Below are positions 1 to 7,764 of a DNA stretch of 64,000 nucleotides, piece by piece (position 1 is the stretch's first letter; each line of letters opens with the position of its first letter). This stretch comes from Bacteroides fragilis NCTC 9343 (GTDB lineage: Bacteria > Bacteroidota > Bacteroidia > Bacteroidales > Bacteroidaceae). The stretch is taken from contig NC_003228.3 in assembly GCF_000025985.1 (NCBI RefSeq), positions 930,001 to 994,000 on the forward strand, read 5' to 3'. A model generated the notes under the pieces. It ran no database searches. It was not told the DNA's origin and saw only the letters and a list, made by a program, of their open reading frames with translations. The position numbers and the translations under genes were made by a program.

Positions 1-97
1 TATTCCTAATGATGGAGTCCTGCAGATTATGGGTAATAGTTGGGCGGAAGATACGGATATCTGTTTTGATAATTTCCGTATCGTTCCCAAAGATTAA
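1..97 (+). CDS. C-terminus of a surface glycan-binding-type protein (partial)
   Basis: An open frame enters from the left edge (first full codon at base 2) and stops with TAA at 95-97. About 31 residues are visible, ending in the pattern CFDNFRIVPK. A terminal 'DNFRIVP'-like beta strand is common in the last domain of SusE/SGBP-type surface lipoproteins of Bacteroides. Position fits too, since such proteins usually sit between susCD and the enzymes of a utilization locus. The family call rests on this short tail and on context only. It is followed by a palindrome and an intrinsic terminator, so it ends a transcription unit or an attenuated segment. Confidence 0.5.
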   Translation, partial: IPNDGVLQIMGNSWAEDTDICFDNFRIVPKD

Positions 98-112
98 GGT
101 GTGCTTAGCAAA

Positions 113-132
113 AAGCAGATTATAATCTGCTT
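113..132. repeat. 20-bp perfect palindrome downstream of the partial gene
   Basis: AAGCAGATTATAATCTGCTT reads the same on both strands. It lies 15 bases after the stop codon of the upstream gene and 20 bases before the terminator hairpin. As RNA it would form a hairpin with almost no loop, so a DNA-level role (dimeric regulator site) or part of a double 3' structure are both possible. No function is established. Confidence 0.6.
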
Positions 133-151
133 GATGTAGGGTAGAGTTGGT

Positions 152-188
152 AAAAGAGGGAAGTTTTTATGGAACTATCCCTCTTTTT
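152..188 (+). terminator. Intrinsic terminator before the first mannan-locus enzyme
   Basis: The arms AAAAGAGGGA (152-161) and TCCCTCTTTT (178-187) are exact reverse complements, and the run of T extends to 188. It separates the upstream glycan-binding-type gene from the enzyme genes. Read-through or a start downstream of it would give lower expression of the enzymes than of the surface proteins, a usual arrangement in these loci. Confidence 0.75.
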
Positions 189-218
189 AACTCAGCTTGC
201 AATATAAATCTAACAAAA

Positions 219-2012
219 ATGATAATGCGAAAAATTCAATATTTGTTTATTGCTTTGTTTATCTGCCTGGAAATCCAGGCACAAGACAAATTTAATATCA
301 GGGGAGTGTTGCCCTGGCATAATTTTCTATCGGGACCTACTTCCTGGAATCTGTCGGATTACCGGATTTATCTGGATGAATGCCGGAAGAATGGTATCAA
401 TTTTATTGGTTTTCATAATTATACTGGTGGTGGAGAACGCTATGCCACCTATGTGGAACCTATGATAAAAATAGAATATAAAAATATTCTTCCGCAAGCT
501 TGTTTTGATAATTCGATGACAGCCCGTTGGGGATATCTTCCGATGGCTGTGAAAGACTTTGCTTTTGATACGGGAAAGATATTTCAATTGCCTGTTGGTG
601 CAGAAGCTTTTGGCAATAATGGTTCGATAACATCACATTCTTCTCGGGAACATTATGAAAAAGCTCAGTCCTTGATGAGGGATGTTCTGAAGATGGCACA
701 TGAACGGGGAATCCGAATGGCTATGGGATTTGAATTTGGAGTGATCCCTCCCGAATATTTTTCTTTGAATGTAGCCGGAGATTGTTTTTATTGGGCAGGT
801 GAATCGAATATGATCCCCAATCCGAAAAGTCAGATAGCTGCCGAGATACATTATGCGGCAATTGATGATATCCTAAACACTTATCCGGATATCGATTATA
901 TCTGGATGTGGCTGAATGAACATTCATTTATGGGTGTCGATGTTCAGAAAGCACTTAGAGATAAACCCTTTGCCCGGGCTTATCAAGAGAATCAGGCACT
1001 CTTTAAAGAGGCTGCCGATTCATCGGCTCGTTTTGTCGGGGTATGGGCATTGGAATACATGAAATTGACTTATAAACATTTGAAATCAAAAGGCTCTCGT
1101 GCAAAGTTAATCCTTGGTGGTTGGGGAGGGGGACATCAGTTGCCTTCTTTATTGAAAGGACTGGATAGGGCCTTACCACAAGATATTATTTTCAGTTGCC
1201 TTAATCCGGATTTAGGAAAAAGTCCGCAACCTGATTTCTTGGAAGAGATTGCCCGAAACCGTAGTGTTTGGGCTGTACCCTGGTTGGAGGGGGATCATCA
1301 ACTCTGGCATTTTCAGCCGAGGGTCAATATGATGCGTGAACAGGTAAAGCTTGCTGCCGAACAAAATCTGGACGGAGTAATTGCTATTCACTGGCGTACA
1401 GAGGAACCCCGTTTTAATTTTCGAACGTTTGCCCGTTTTGCTTCGGATAAGGGTGCTGACGAGAGTGTAGATCAATTGTATGACCGATATCTGACAGAGG
1501 AATTTGGGGAAGAAGCCGCAAAAGAAATGACTCCTTTACTTGCCAGAATGGATCGTGAACAGATTCAATGGAATGTACCGTCACCGGAATTTTATGCATA
1601 TACTCCGGAATGGGGATTATTAGATGAAAATAATGTGCGAATACGACAAGAGTTGGTGTCTTCGGGAGAATCGTTATTGAAAAAGTTAAGAGGAGAGAAA
1701 CGGGAGAATCTGAAACGTTTCATAGCAATGTTCCGTTTTGAACTGTTGTTGGATGAGGTAGATCGGGCTATGATGCCTGCTTTTATCTTAAAAAAGAAGG
1801 AAGTGCAAGGTGAGAAAATAAATGGTTCGCAGGAGTATATGGACGCATATCGGCTGTTAGTTTCAGCCCCTGTTAAAGAAATGTTTGATACTTATATGGA
1901 ACGTGTTCATTCTCGTGGAGAATTGGGAGTACTTAGCTCTTTGAATCAACGTGTGTGGCGCGAATATAATGATCTTAAAATTTATCTGGAAAATAAAATA
2001 AAAGAAAAATGA
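219..2012 (+). CDS. Secreted TIM-barrel-type putative glycoside hydrolase, family not recognised
   Basis: About 597 residues from the chosen start. An upstream in-frame start at 147 lies inside the terminator stem and would put about 24 residues before the signal peptide, so I prefer ATG at 219 (or 225). The N-terminus is a signal peptide ending near EIQAQ. The mature protein begins at once with RGVLPWHNF, which matches the middle of the next gene's product (RGFLPWTNF); it therefore lacks that protein's N-terminal GH67-like domain. Shared later motifs are a PWLEGD/PWLERD segment and an acidic residue after a DYxW-like strand (WLNEH). These glutamates are candidate catalytic residues by comparison only. 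The stop overlaps the next start (ATGA at 2009), so the two are translationally coupled. Location among mannanases suggests a plant-glycan role. Substrate unknown. Confidence 0.75.
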   Translation: MIMRKIQYLFIALFICLEIQAQDKFNIRGVLPWHNFLSGPTSWNLSDYRIYLDECRKNGINFIGFHNYTGGGERYATYVEPMIKIEYKNILPQACFDNSMTARWGYLPMAVKDFAFDTGKIFQLPVGAEAFGNNGSITSHSSREHYEKAQSLMRDVLKMAHERGIRMAMGFEFGVIPPEYFSLNVAGDCFYWAGESNMIPNPKSQIAAEIHYAAIDDILNTYPDIDYIWMWLNEHSFMGVDVQKALRDKPFARAYQENQALFKEAADSSARFVGVWALEYMKLTYKHLKSKGSRAKLILGGWGGGHQLPSLLKGLDRALPQDIIFSCLNPDLGKSPQPDFLEEIARNRSVWAVPWLEGDHQLWHFQPRVNMMREQVKLAAEQNLDGVIAIHWRTEEPRFNFRTFARFASDKGADESVDQLYDRYLTEEFGEEAAKEMTPLLARMDREQIQWNVPSPEFYAYTPEWGLLDENNVRIRQELVSSGESLLKKLRGEKRENLKRFIAMFRFELLLDEVDRAMMPAFILKKKEVQGEKINGSQEYMDAYRLLVSAPVKEMFDTYMERVHSRGELGVLSSLNQRVWREYNDLKIYLENKIKEK

Positions 2013-5000
2013 AACGAATGGCATATCACCTGCTGGCTATCTTAATTTGGGGGATGGCAGCATCGGCTGTCAAAGCACAGATTTTGTTAACAGCTTCTGC
2101 TACGCCGATTGAAGAATATGCGGCGGTAGAACTTCAGCGGTATTATTATCAGCTGTCCGGACGCTTGTTGTCCATCGATCATGAAGAAGTACCGGACAGG
2201 AAAACGGAATTTGTTCTGACAAGACTGGATCATCCGTTAGTGAAGTCTTGGAGAGACAAAGGAGTATTACCTCTGAAGTCCATGCCGGGAGAGCAGGGAT
2301 ATGTCATTCGGACAGTAAAAGAAAAAGGCAGGGAATTGGTTGTCATTGCAGGTGTTGATGCCAATGGATTGCTTTATGGTGTATATGGGTTGCTGGAAGA
2401 TCACTTAGGAATGCGTTTCTATATGAATGGAGATGTATATCCTGATAAGAAAGAGGTTCAGACGAGAATACCGTTGATTCAAGATGAACGAACTCCGACA
2501 GTGGCTATCCGTGGATTTCTTCCCTGGACTAATTTTCCGCAATCGGCTACCATTTATTCTTGGGATGATTGGCGTTACATCATAGATCAGGCAGCACGGA
2601 TGCGTATGAGCTTCATTATGATTCATAACTATAACGGGTTTTGCGGACATAATGAACTGTTTCATAATTTTGAATACAAAGGGCATTTATCGCGTGGATG
2701 GATGCCTACTATAAAGACAGGACACGGATGGGGCTGTCCCGGATGGAATATCAACGAATATCTTTTCGGGGCATCTGAAGTTTATGATGATTATGATTTC
2801 GGGGCAGACTATGGCTTGCATAATGAAACGTTGACGAATGGTCAGATCAAAGAGAAAGGAGCAACTATATTCCGTAAGGTGATTGCCTATGCACACTTAC
2901 GTGGTGTAAAAATAGGTTTAGGGTTAGATATTGATGTCGTTTTGCCGGAATATCAGTCTGAACCGGATAACAAAGACTTGATAAAGGTACAGGTCGCAGA
3001 AATAGCTCGTGAGTATCCGGAATTGGACTATCTGCTTTGTTTTCAATCCGAAGGTCAGAAAAATGAGGCTTTTTATGCCCGTTGGCGAAGAGTCTTTGAT
3101 GGATTTTATGAAGAGATGAAGCGGAAGTCGCCTTCTACCCGTATAGCTGTATCGGGCTGGGGGCTAACTGCGGAATCGGTGAATAGTCTGCCTGAAGATG
3201 TCATTTGTGCTCCTATATCTTACTATTCGGCCGCTTTTGAGCCGGGAAGTGTTTATGGAAATCGTGAATACTGGGGATGTCCCTGGCTGGAACGTGATTT
3301 TAACAGTTCTGAGTATTACTATCCTTATAATGTAGATCTTTCGGAAACAATCCGGGCCTTTGGAGATGCTTCTGCCAATATGAACGGATTTTATGCGCTG
3401 ACATGGAGATTGGCGGATGCTATTTCTCCAAAGATGTGGTACATCAGTAAGGCTCCTTGGTATAATCATGAAGTGCTGGACTCTTCGGAGAAAGTGTATC
3501 GGGATTTTGCACTTGCCAATTATGGAGAAAATGCAGTGGATGCCATTACTGACATTATCGATCAAAACGAACCTTTTGCTACCGATTTCGGTGAGTGTCA
3601 GGAAACACCCGGATTTAATCAGATGGTACATACTTATCCGTTGATGAATCTTTATTCGATGACTTTTGGGGGAAAGAATGGAAAGGATGTGGAGATAAAG
3701 GCCACCGGATATGCAGAGAAAAAAGGTACAAAAAATGCTCCTTGTGATGAAGGAGGAGAGTGCGTGGGATATATTATGGCTGATGACTGGTTGCAGTATC
3801 CGGCAGTTGATTTTAGTAATAGTCCCGAACGAATGTCCATACGGATTGCTTCTGCATCTTCGGGTGGTGTTGCTACTGTTTATCTGGATCGATTGGGAGG
3901 ACCTGCTATCGCTCGGTTTGAAGTAAAGAACACGGAAGGTTGGCAATCCTGGAAATCATTGACCGTTCCGGTGAAAGGGTTAAAAGGTGTTCATACGCTT
4001 TATGTTCGTTTTCAACCTTTTAATGTAATAGCCAAAGCTGGGAAATTAGCTGATAAACAGCTGAAAACAATTGATAGTTGTATGGCCGTTACTTCGGATG
4101 TACTTCAACAATTGCGTCTCTCCCGATTACGAGCACGTATTCATGGAGCAGCATGCCATATAGCTTTGAATACTGATTTTGAAAATTATCAATGGAATGA
4201 TTTACCGGGGAAAATGGATGAATGGGCGCGTAGCTTTTTGTATCGTATTGAAGATATTTCTTCCTATGGAAACATTATGAGTACTCAGAATCGGTTTGTG
4301 AAACAGAACTATGTAGAGAAGATCAACCAGCTACGTAAACAGCAACGGGTACAGGCTCCTTCGCATATTATAGCTAAAGGTACTCTTGAGGGAGCACAGA
4401 TTAGTTGGCGTAATGAAGAGCCGGCAGTAAGTTCCTTCGTGGTTTGTCGTAATGGAGAAGAGATTGATACATTGGCGTCTGATGTGAATTGTTATCAGGA
4501 TAAGTTTCATGGAGCAGCTTCGTATACGGTATATGCAGTGGATATTGAAGGGCATAAAAGCCCTTTGGGAATACCTGCCGATTGTCTGGCCGGGAGTGCT
4601 GACCGGGAAGCTCCGGTTATTGTGATTAATTCCCCGTTGACTTCAATAATGGAGGGAACTCCGTTGCACATTCGGTTTTCAGTCGTTGAAAATCGGTTAC
4701 CGGAATTTGTATCCGGGATATTTCACTATCGGAGAACAGGAGAGAAAGTGTGGAAAAAAATACCATTTAAGCACCGGACCAGAGGTGTCTTCACATTAAC
4801 CTTACCTGCTTCTGAGATTACGCGTCAGGGAATAGAATACTACATTTCGGTTTCAGATTCTGACAATGTATTTTGCTATCCGGGTTCGGCTCCGGCTCGG
4901 AATCATACGGTGGTAGTAACTGAGGTACCGGGAGATGATAAACCCGAAGTTCCGATGATAAAACCAATTTGTGGTAAACGTATGTTTTGGAGTCGTGTGC

Positions 5001-5224
5001 CAAATGTGGAAATGTATCGCATCTATCGTAGCAGAACTCCTAATTTTAAAATCGGAGCAGATACGTTTGTGACGTTTGTAGCGGGAAATACACAGAGTTT
5101 TGCCGATAATGGATTTGATTTCGACGGGACTTCTCTGAAAGGAACTTATTATTATTGCGTGACTTCCGTATCCTTTTGGGATCATGAAAGTGAGGCATCA
5201 AAAATCATTCAAATAGATTATTAA
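2009..5224 (+). CDS. Large secreted putative glycoside hydrolase with GH67-like N-domain, CBM6-like and Fn3-like domains
   Basis: 1071 residues. A signal peptide ends near AVKA. Residues about 25-150 resemble the alpha/beta N-terminal domain found before the barrels of alpha-glucuronidases and GH20-like enzymes (GVDANGLLYGVYGLLED). A barrel region follows at about 165-540 and is paralogous to the preceding gene (RGFLPW, PWLERD). A CBM6-like beta-sandwich covers about 555-675 (DDWLQY, then GWQSWKSL). The C-terminal third has Fn3-like strands (about 790-870 and 1000-1071). The multidomain layout is that of a secreted or surface polysaccharide-degrading enzyme. The start overlaps the upstream gene and the stop is directly followed by the GH26 start, so all three are one operon. 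I do not recognise an assigned CAZy family with certainty; alpha-glucuronidase activity should not be assumed from the N-domain. Confidence 0.75.
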   Translation: MKRMAYHLLAILIWGMAASAVKAQILLTASATPIEEYAAVELQRYYYQLSGRLLSIDHEEVPDRKTEFVLTRLDHPLVKSWRDKGVLPLKSMPGEQGYVIRTVKEKGRELVVIAGVDANGLLYGVYGLLEDHLGMRFYMNGDVYPDKKEVQTRIPLIQDERTPTVAIRGFLPWTNFPQSATIYSWDDWRYIIDQAARMRMSFIMIHNYNGFCGHNELFHNFEYKGHLSRGWMPTIKTGHGWGCPGWNINEYLFGASEVYDDYDFGADYGLHNETLTNGQIKEKGATIFRKVIAYAHLRGVKIGLGLDIDVVLPEYQSEPDNKDLIKVQVAEIAREYPELDYLLCFQSEGQKNEAFYARWRRVFDGFYEEMKRKSPSTRIAVSGWGLTAESVNSLPEDVICAPISYYSAAFEPGSVYGNREYWGCPWLERDFNSSEYYYPYNVDLSETIRAFGDASANMNGFYALTWRLADAISPKMWYISKAPWYNHEVLDSSEKVYRDFALANYGENAVDAITDIIDQNEPFATDFGECQETPGFNQMVHTYPLMNLYSMTFGGKNGKDVEIKATGYAEKKGTKNAPCDEGGECVGYIMADDWLQYPAVDFSNSPERMSIRIASASSGGVATVYLDRLGGPAIARFEVKNTEGWQSWKSLTVPVKGLKGVHTLYVRFQPFNVIAKAGKLADKQLKTIDSCMAVTSDVLQQLRLSRLRARIHGAACHIALNTDFENYQWNDLPGKMDEWARSFLYRIEDISSYGNIMSTQNRFVKQNYVEKINQLRKQQRVQAPSHIIAKGTLEGAQISWRNEEPAVSSFVVCRNGEEIDTLASDVNCYQDKFHGAASYTVYAVDIEGHKSPLGIPADCLAGSADREAPVIVINSPLTSIMEGTPLHIRFSVVENRLPEFVSGIFHYRRTGEKVWKKIPFKHRTRGVFTLTLPASEITRQGIEYYISVSDSDNVFCYPGSAPARNHTVVVTEVPGDDKPEVPMIKPICGKRMFWSRVPNVEMYRIYRSRTPNFKIGADTFVTFVAGNTQSFADNGFDFDGTSLKGTYYYCVTSVSFWDHESEASKIIQIDY

Positions 5225-6339
5225 TGAAAAGAATTGGAATATATATTGTTATTGTAGTATGCATCCTGTCTTGCATATCTTCGCGAAGGAACCTCTTGAC
5301 AGAAACCAGATTGATGTTGGTTGATACGAGAGCAACTGAACATACGGCGGCATTGTTCTATAACTTGCGGCAACTGACCGGAAAACGGGTGGTTTATGGA
5401 CAACATAATTATGAAATGGATGGGTTCGATTCGGATAGTACACGCTGGAGGGATGAGGCAAACCGATGTGATGCGTATGATGTGACGGGGGCTTATCCTG
5501 CTTTGGCTAGTTTTGATTTCCTTCATTTTACGAATCCTCGCAGTTGGGAAACAAAAGAATTGAATTACATACAGGAAAAATTCCATGTTGCATATAATCG
5601 GGGAAATGTTATTACGTTCTGTTGGCATTATTATAGTCCGGTGACCGGAGGAAATTTTTATGATACAACACAAGTGGTTCGTCATATCTTGCCGGGAGGT
5701 TCTTATCATGCTACCTTCAAAGCCGATTTGAAGATCATTGCTGATTTTGCACACAATGCAAAGGGCGATGACGGAGAGTTGATTCCGATCATATTCCGTC
5801 CTTGGCATGAGTTTGATGGTAATTGGTTTTGGTGGGGAAAAAATCATTGTTCGGTTGAAGAATTTAAAAAATTGTATCGGTTTACAGTCACTTATCTCAG
5901 AGATTCTTTAGAGGTGCATAACTTTTTATATGCATTTTCTCCGGACTGTGGTTTCACTACTGAGGCCGAATATCTGGAACGTTATCCGGGAGACAAATAT
6001 GTAGATGTTGTAGGTATGGATAATTATTGGGATTTTCGTCCGGATGGGGGAGATACTTCCCTGGTAGTTCTGAAAGCCCGTATCCTTACACAATATGCGC
6101 AAAAGCATGGAAAACTTTCTGCCATTACTGAGACAGGTACACAGACACGTGATTCATTGTGGTATACACAATTGTTATCTATTCTGCGTTCGGAAGGGGT
6201 AGCCTTGAATTATGTATGCACTTGGTCGGGGTTTTCTCCTTATAAAGGACATCCGGCAGCAGCCGATTTTTGTCGGTTTAAGAGGGACACTTTGGTGCTC
6301 TTCGCTGATGAAATTCCTAATTTTTATACTTGGCACTGA
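5224..6339 (+). CDS. GH26 beta-mannanase-type lipoprotein
   Basis: 371 residues. A lipobox-like LSC at the end of a hydrophobic N-terminus predicts an outer-membrane lipoprotein. GH26 hallmarks are clear: RPWHEFDG carries the acid/base Glu (E196) and AITETG carries the nucleophile Glu (E303). The FxWWG motif following the acid/base is also present. GH26 enzymes cleave beta-1,4-mannosidic bonds with retention. The start codon follows the previous TAA without a spacer. It is related to but clearly diverged from the second GH26 at 14105, so the two probably differ in cleavage mode (endo versus exo) or in location. Which one is the mannobiose-releasing enzyme is assigned below from cluster order. 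Confidence 0.9.
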   Translation: MKRIGIYIVIVVCILSCISSRRNLLTETRLMLVDTRATEHTAALFYNLRQLTGKRVVYGQHNYEMDGFDSDSTRWRDEANRCDAYDVTGAYPALASFDFLHFTNPRSWETKELNYIQEKFHVAYNRGNVITFCWHYYSPVTGGNFYDTTQVVRHILPGGSYHATFKADLKIIADFAHNAKGDDGELIPIIFRPWHEFDGNWFWWGKNHCSVEEFKKLYRFTVTYLRDSLEVHNFLYAFSPDCGFTTEAEYLERYPGDKYVDVVGMDNYWDFRPDGGDTSLVVLKARILTQYAQKHGKLSAITETGTQTRDSLWYTQLLSILRSEGVALNYVCTWSGFSPYKGHPAAADFCRFKRDTLVLFADEIPNFYTWH

Positions 6340-6382
6340 ACCTGCTTATAAATAATATCATGGAATGCTAAGATAGTATTAG

Positions 6383-6410
6383 GTATACATCCATCCAACG
6401 TCTATCTTTG
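6383..6410 (+). promoter_or_regulatory. Bacteroides-type promoter before the GH5 mannanase
   Basis: TATCTTTG at 6403-6410 matches the -7 consensus TAnnTTTG. No good -33 TTTG is seen at the right distance, only TTAGG near 6378-6383. The predicted start falls near 6416, leaving a leader of about 40 bases before the gene at 6457. It would give the GH5/GH3 pair and the methyl-transfer genes a second entry point for transcription. Confidence 0.5.
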
Positions 6411-6456
6411 CAATATCACTTTCAGGGTGGAAAGAATCTTATAAATAAAATATCTG

Positions 6457-7764
6457 ATGATTATGAAAATCCTATCGACTATCCTATTAACCTTGTTGAT
6501 TGTGCTTGGGGCGTGCACTTCTCCTCAGGTTTCTCCTGATCCTTTTGTCCGTGTGTCAAACGGACGTCTGACGGTGAATGGAAAACCCTATTATTATATA
6601 GGAACTAATTTTTGGTATGGAGCTATTTTGGGGTCACAGGGACAGGGAGGTAACCGGGAGAGATTACTTCGTGAACTGGATTATTTGAAGGCTCTTGGTA
6701 TTAACAATTTGCGTGTTCTTGTTGGAGCAGACGGAAAAGATGGGATTCCGACGAAAGCTGAGCCTGCACTTCAGGTGGAAGCCGGTGTGTATAATGATAC
6801 TATTTTTGACGGGCTCGATTTCTTCCTGTCGGAGTTGGATAAACGGGATATGTATGCCGTACTTTTCCTGAATAACAGCTGGGAGTGGTCGGGCGGATAT
6901 TCCCAGTATCTTTATTGGGCGGGACATGGTGAAGTGCCTATGCCGAATGTAGCCGGATGGGATGCTTTTTCGAATTATGTGGCACAATATGCTAAGTCGG
7001 AAAAAGCACACCATTTGTTCCGGGATCATATTACTCACGTTGTAAATCGTGTCAATCGGTATACTGGAAAAAAATATAGTGAAGATCCTGCAATTATGTC
7101 TTGGCAGATAGGTAATGAACCCCGTCCGTTCGGTGAGGACAATAAAAAGAGTTTTGCAGCCTGGATTGCCGATTGCGCTGCTCTTATTAAATCTATGGAT
7201 TCTAACCATTTGGTTTCTATTGGATCGGAAGGAATGGCCGGTTGTGAGGGGGATTTGTCACTTTGGACTTCTATCCATGCCGATGCGAATGTTGATTATA
7301 CTACGATTCATATTTGGCCGAATAATTGGGGATGGATCGATAAGAAAGATATTCCGGGTACCATCGGGCAGGCAATAGAAAACACCTGCTCTTATATCGA
7401 TATGCATGTGCAGGAAGCTTTTAAGATAAACAAGCCGCTGGTACTTGAAGAGTTTGGTTTACCGAGAGACAGTGTGAAGTTTACTTCGAATACTTCCACT
7501 GTTCAGCGGGACCGGTATTACAGAGCTGTGTTTGATATCGTCGAAAAGCATGCTGCCGAAAAGGGTGTTTTCCAAGGATGTAACTTCTGGGCATGGGGTG
7601 GATTTGCGGAACCTCAACATCTCTTTTGGCAAAGGGGAGATGACTATATGGGAGATCCCGGGCAGGAGGAACAAGGGCTGAATTCGGTTTATGCAACAGA
7701 TTCGACGATAAATATGATAAAGGAGGCGGTAAGTGATATTAACCAGATAATTCAGAAACAATGA
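6457..7764 (+). CDS. GH5 (GH5_7-like) endo-beta-1,4-mannanase lipoprotein
   Basis: 435 residues. The N-terminus carries a lipobox (VLGAC), so a lipoprotein is predicted. The region NGKPYYYIGTNFWYG is typical at the start of GH5 mannanase barrels. The acid/base Glu lies in SWQIGNEPRP (E221) and the nucleophile in LEEFG (E332). GH5_7 enzymes hydrolyse internal beta-1,4 bonds in mannan, glucomannan and galactomannan by a retaining mechanism. It likely produces mannooligosaccharides at the cell surface or in the periplasm. Its stop overlaps the start of the GH3 gene by four bases (ATGA at 7761), indicating coupled translation. Subfamily is judged from motifs, not from alignment. Confidence 0.9.
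   Translation: MIMKILSTILLTLLIVLGACTSPQVSPDPFVRVSNGRLTVNGKPYYYIGTNFWYGAILGSQGQGGNRERLLRELDYLKALGINNLRVLVGADGKDGIPTKAEPALQVEAGVYNDTIFDGLDFFLSELDKRDMYAVLFLNNSWEWSGGYSQYLYWAGHGEVPMPNVAGWDAFSNYVAQYAKSEKAHHLFRDHITHVVNRVNRYTGKKYSEDPAIMSWQIGNEPRPFGEDNKKSFAAWIADCAALIKSMDSNHLVSIGSEGMAGCEGDLSLWTSIHADANVDYTTIHIWPNNWGWIDKKDIPGTIGQAIENTCSYIDMHVQEAFKINKPLVLEEFGLPRDSVKFTSNTSTVQRDRYYRAVFDIVEKHAAEKGVFQGCNFWAWGGFAEPQHLFWQRGDDYMGDPGQEEQGLNSVYATDSTINMIKEAVSDINQIIQKQ

Noticed and set aside
147..218. Upstream start for the first full gene
   Set aside because: The extra codons run through the terminator hairpin and would put 24 residues before the signal peptide.
3164..3946. 260-codon open frame on the minus strand
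   Set aside because: It lies fully inside the large hydrolase gene and looks like reverse translation of its coding bias.
2009..5224. Annotation as alpha-glucuronidase
   Set aside because: Only the N-terminal domain resembles GH67; the barrel does not show GH67 catalytic motifs.
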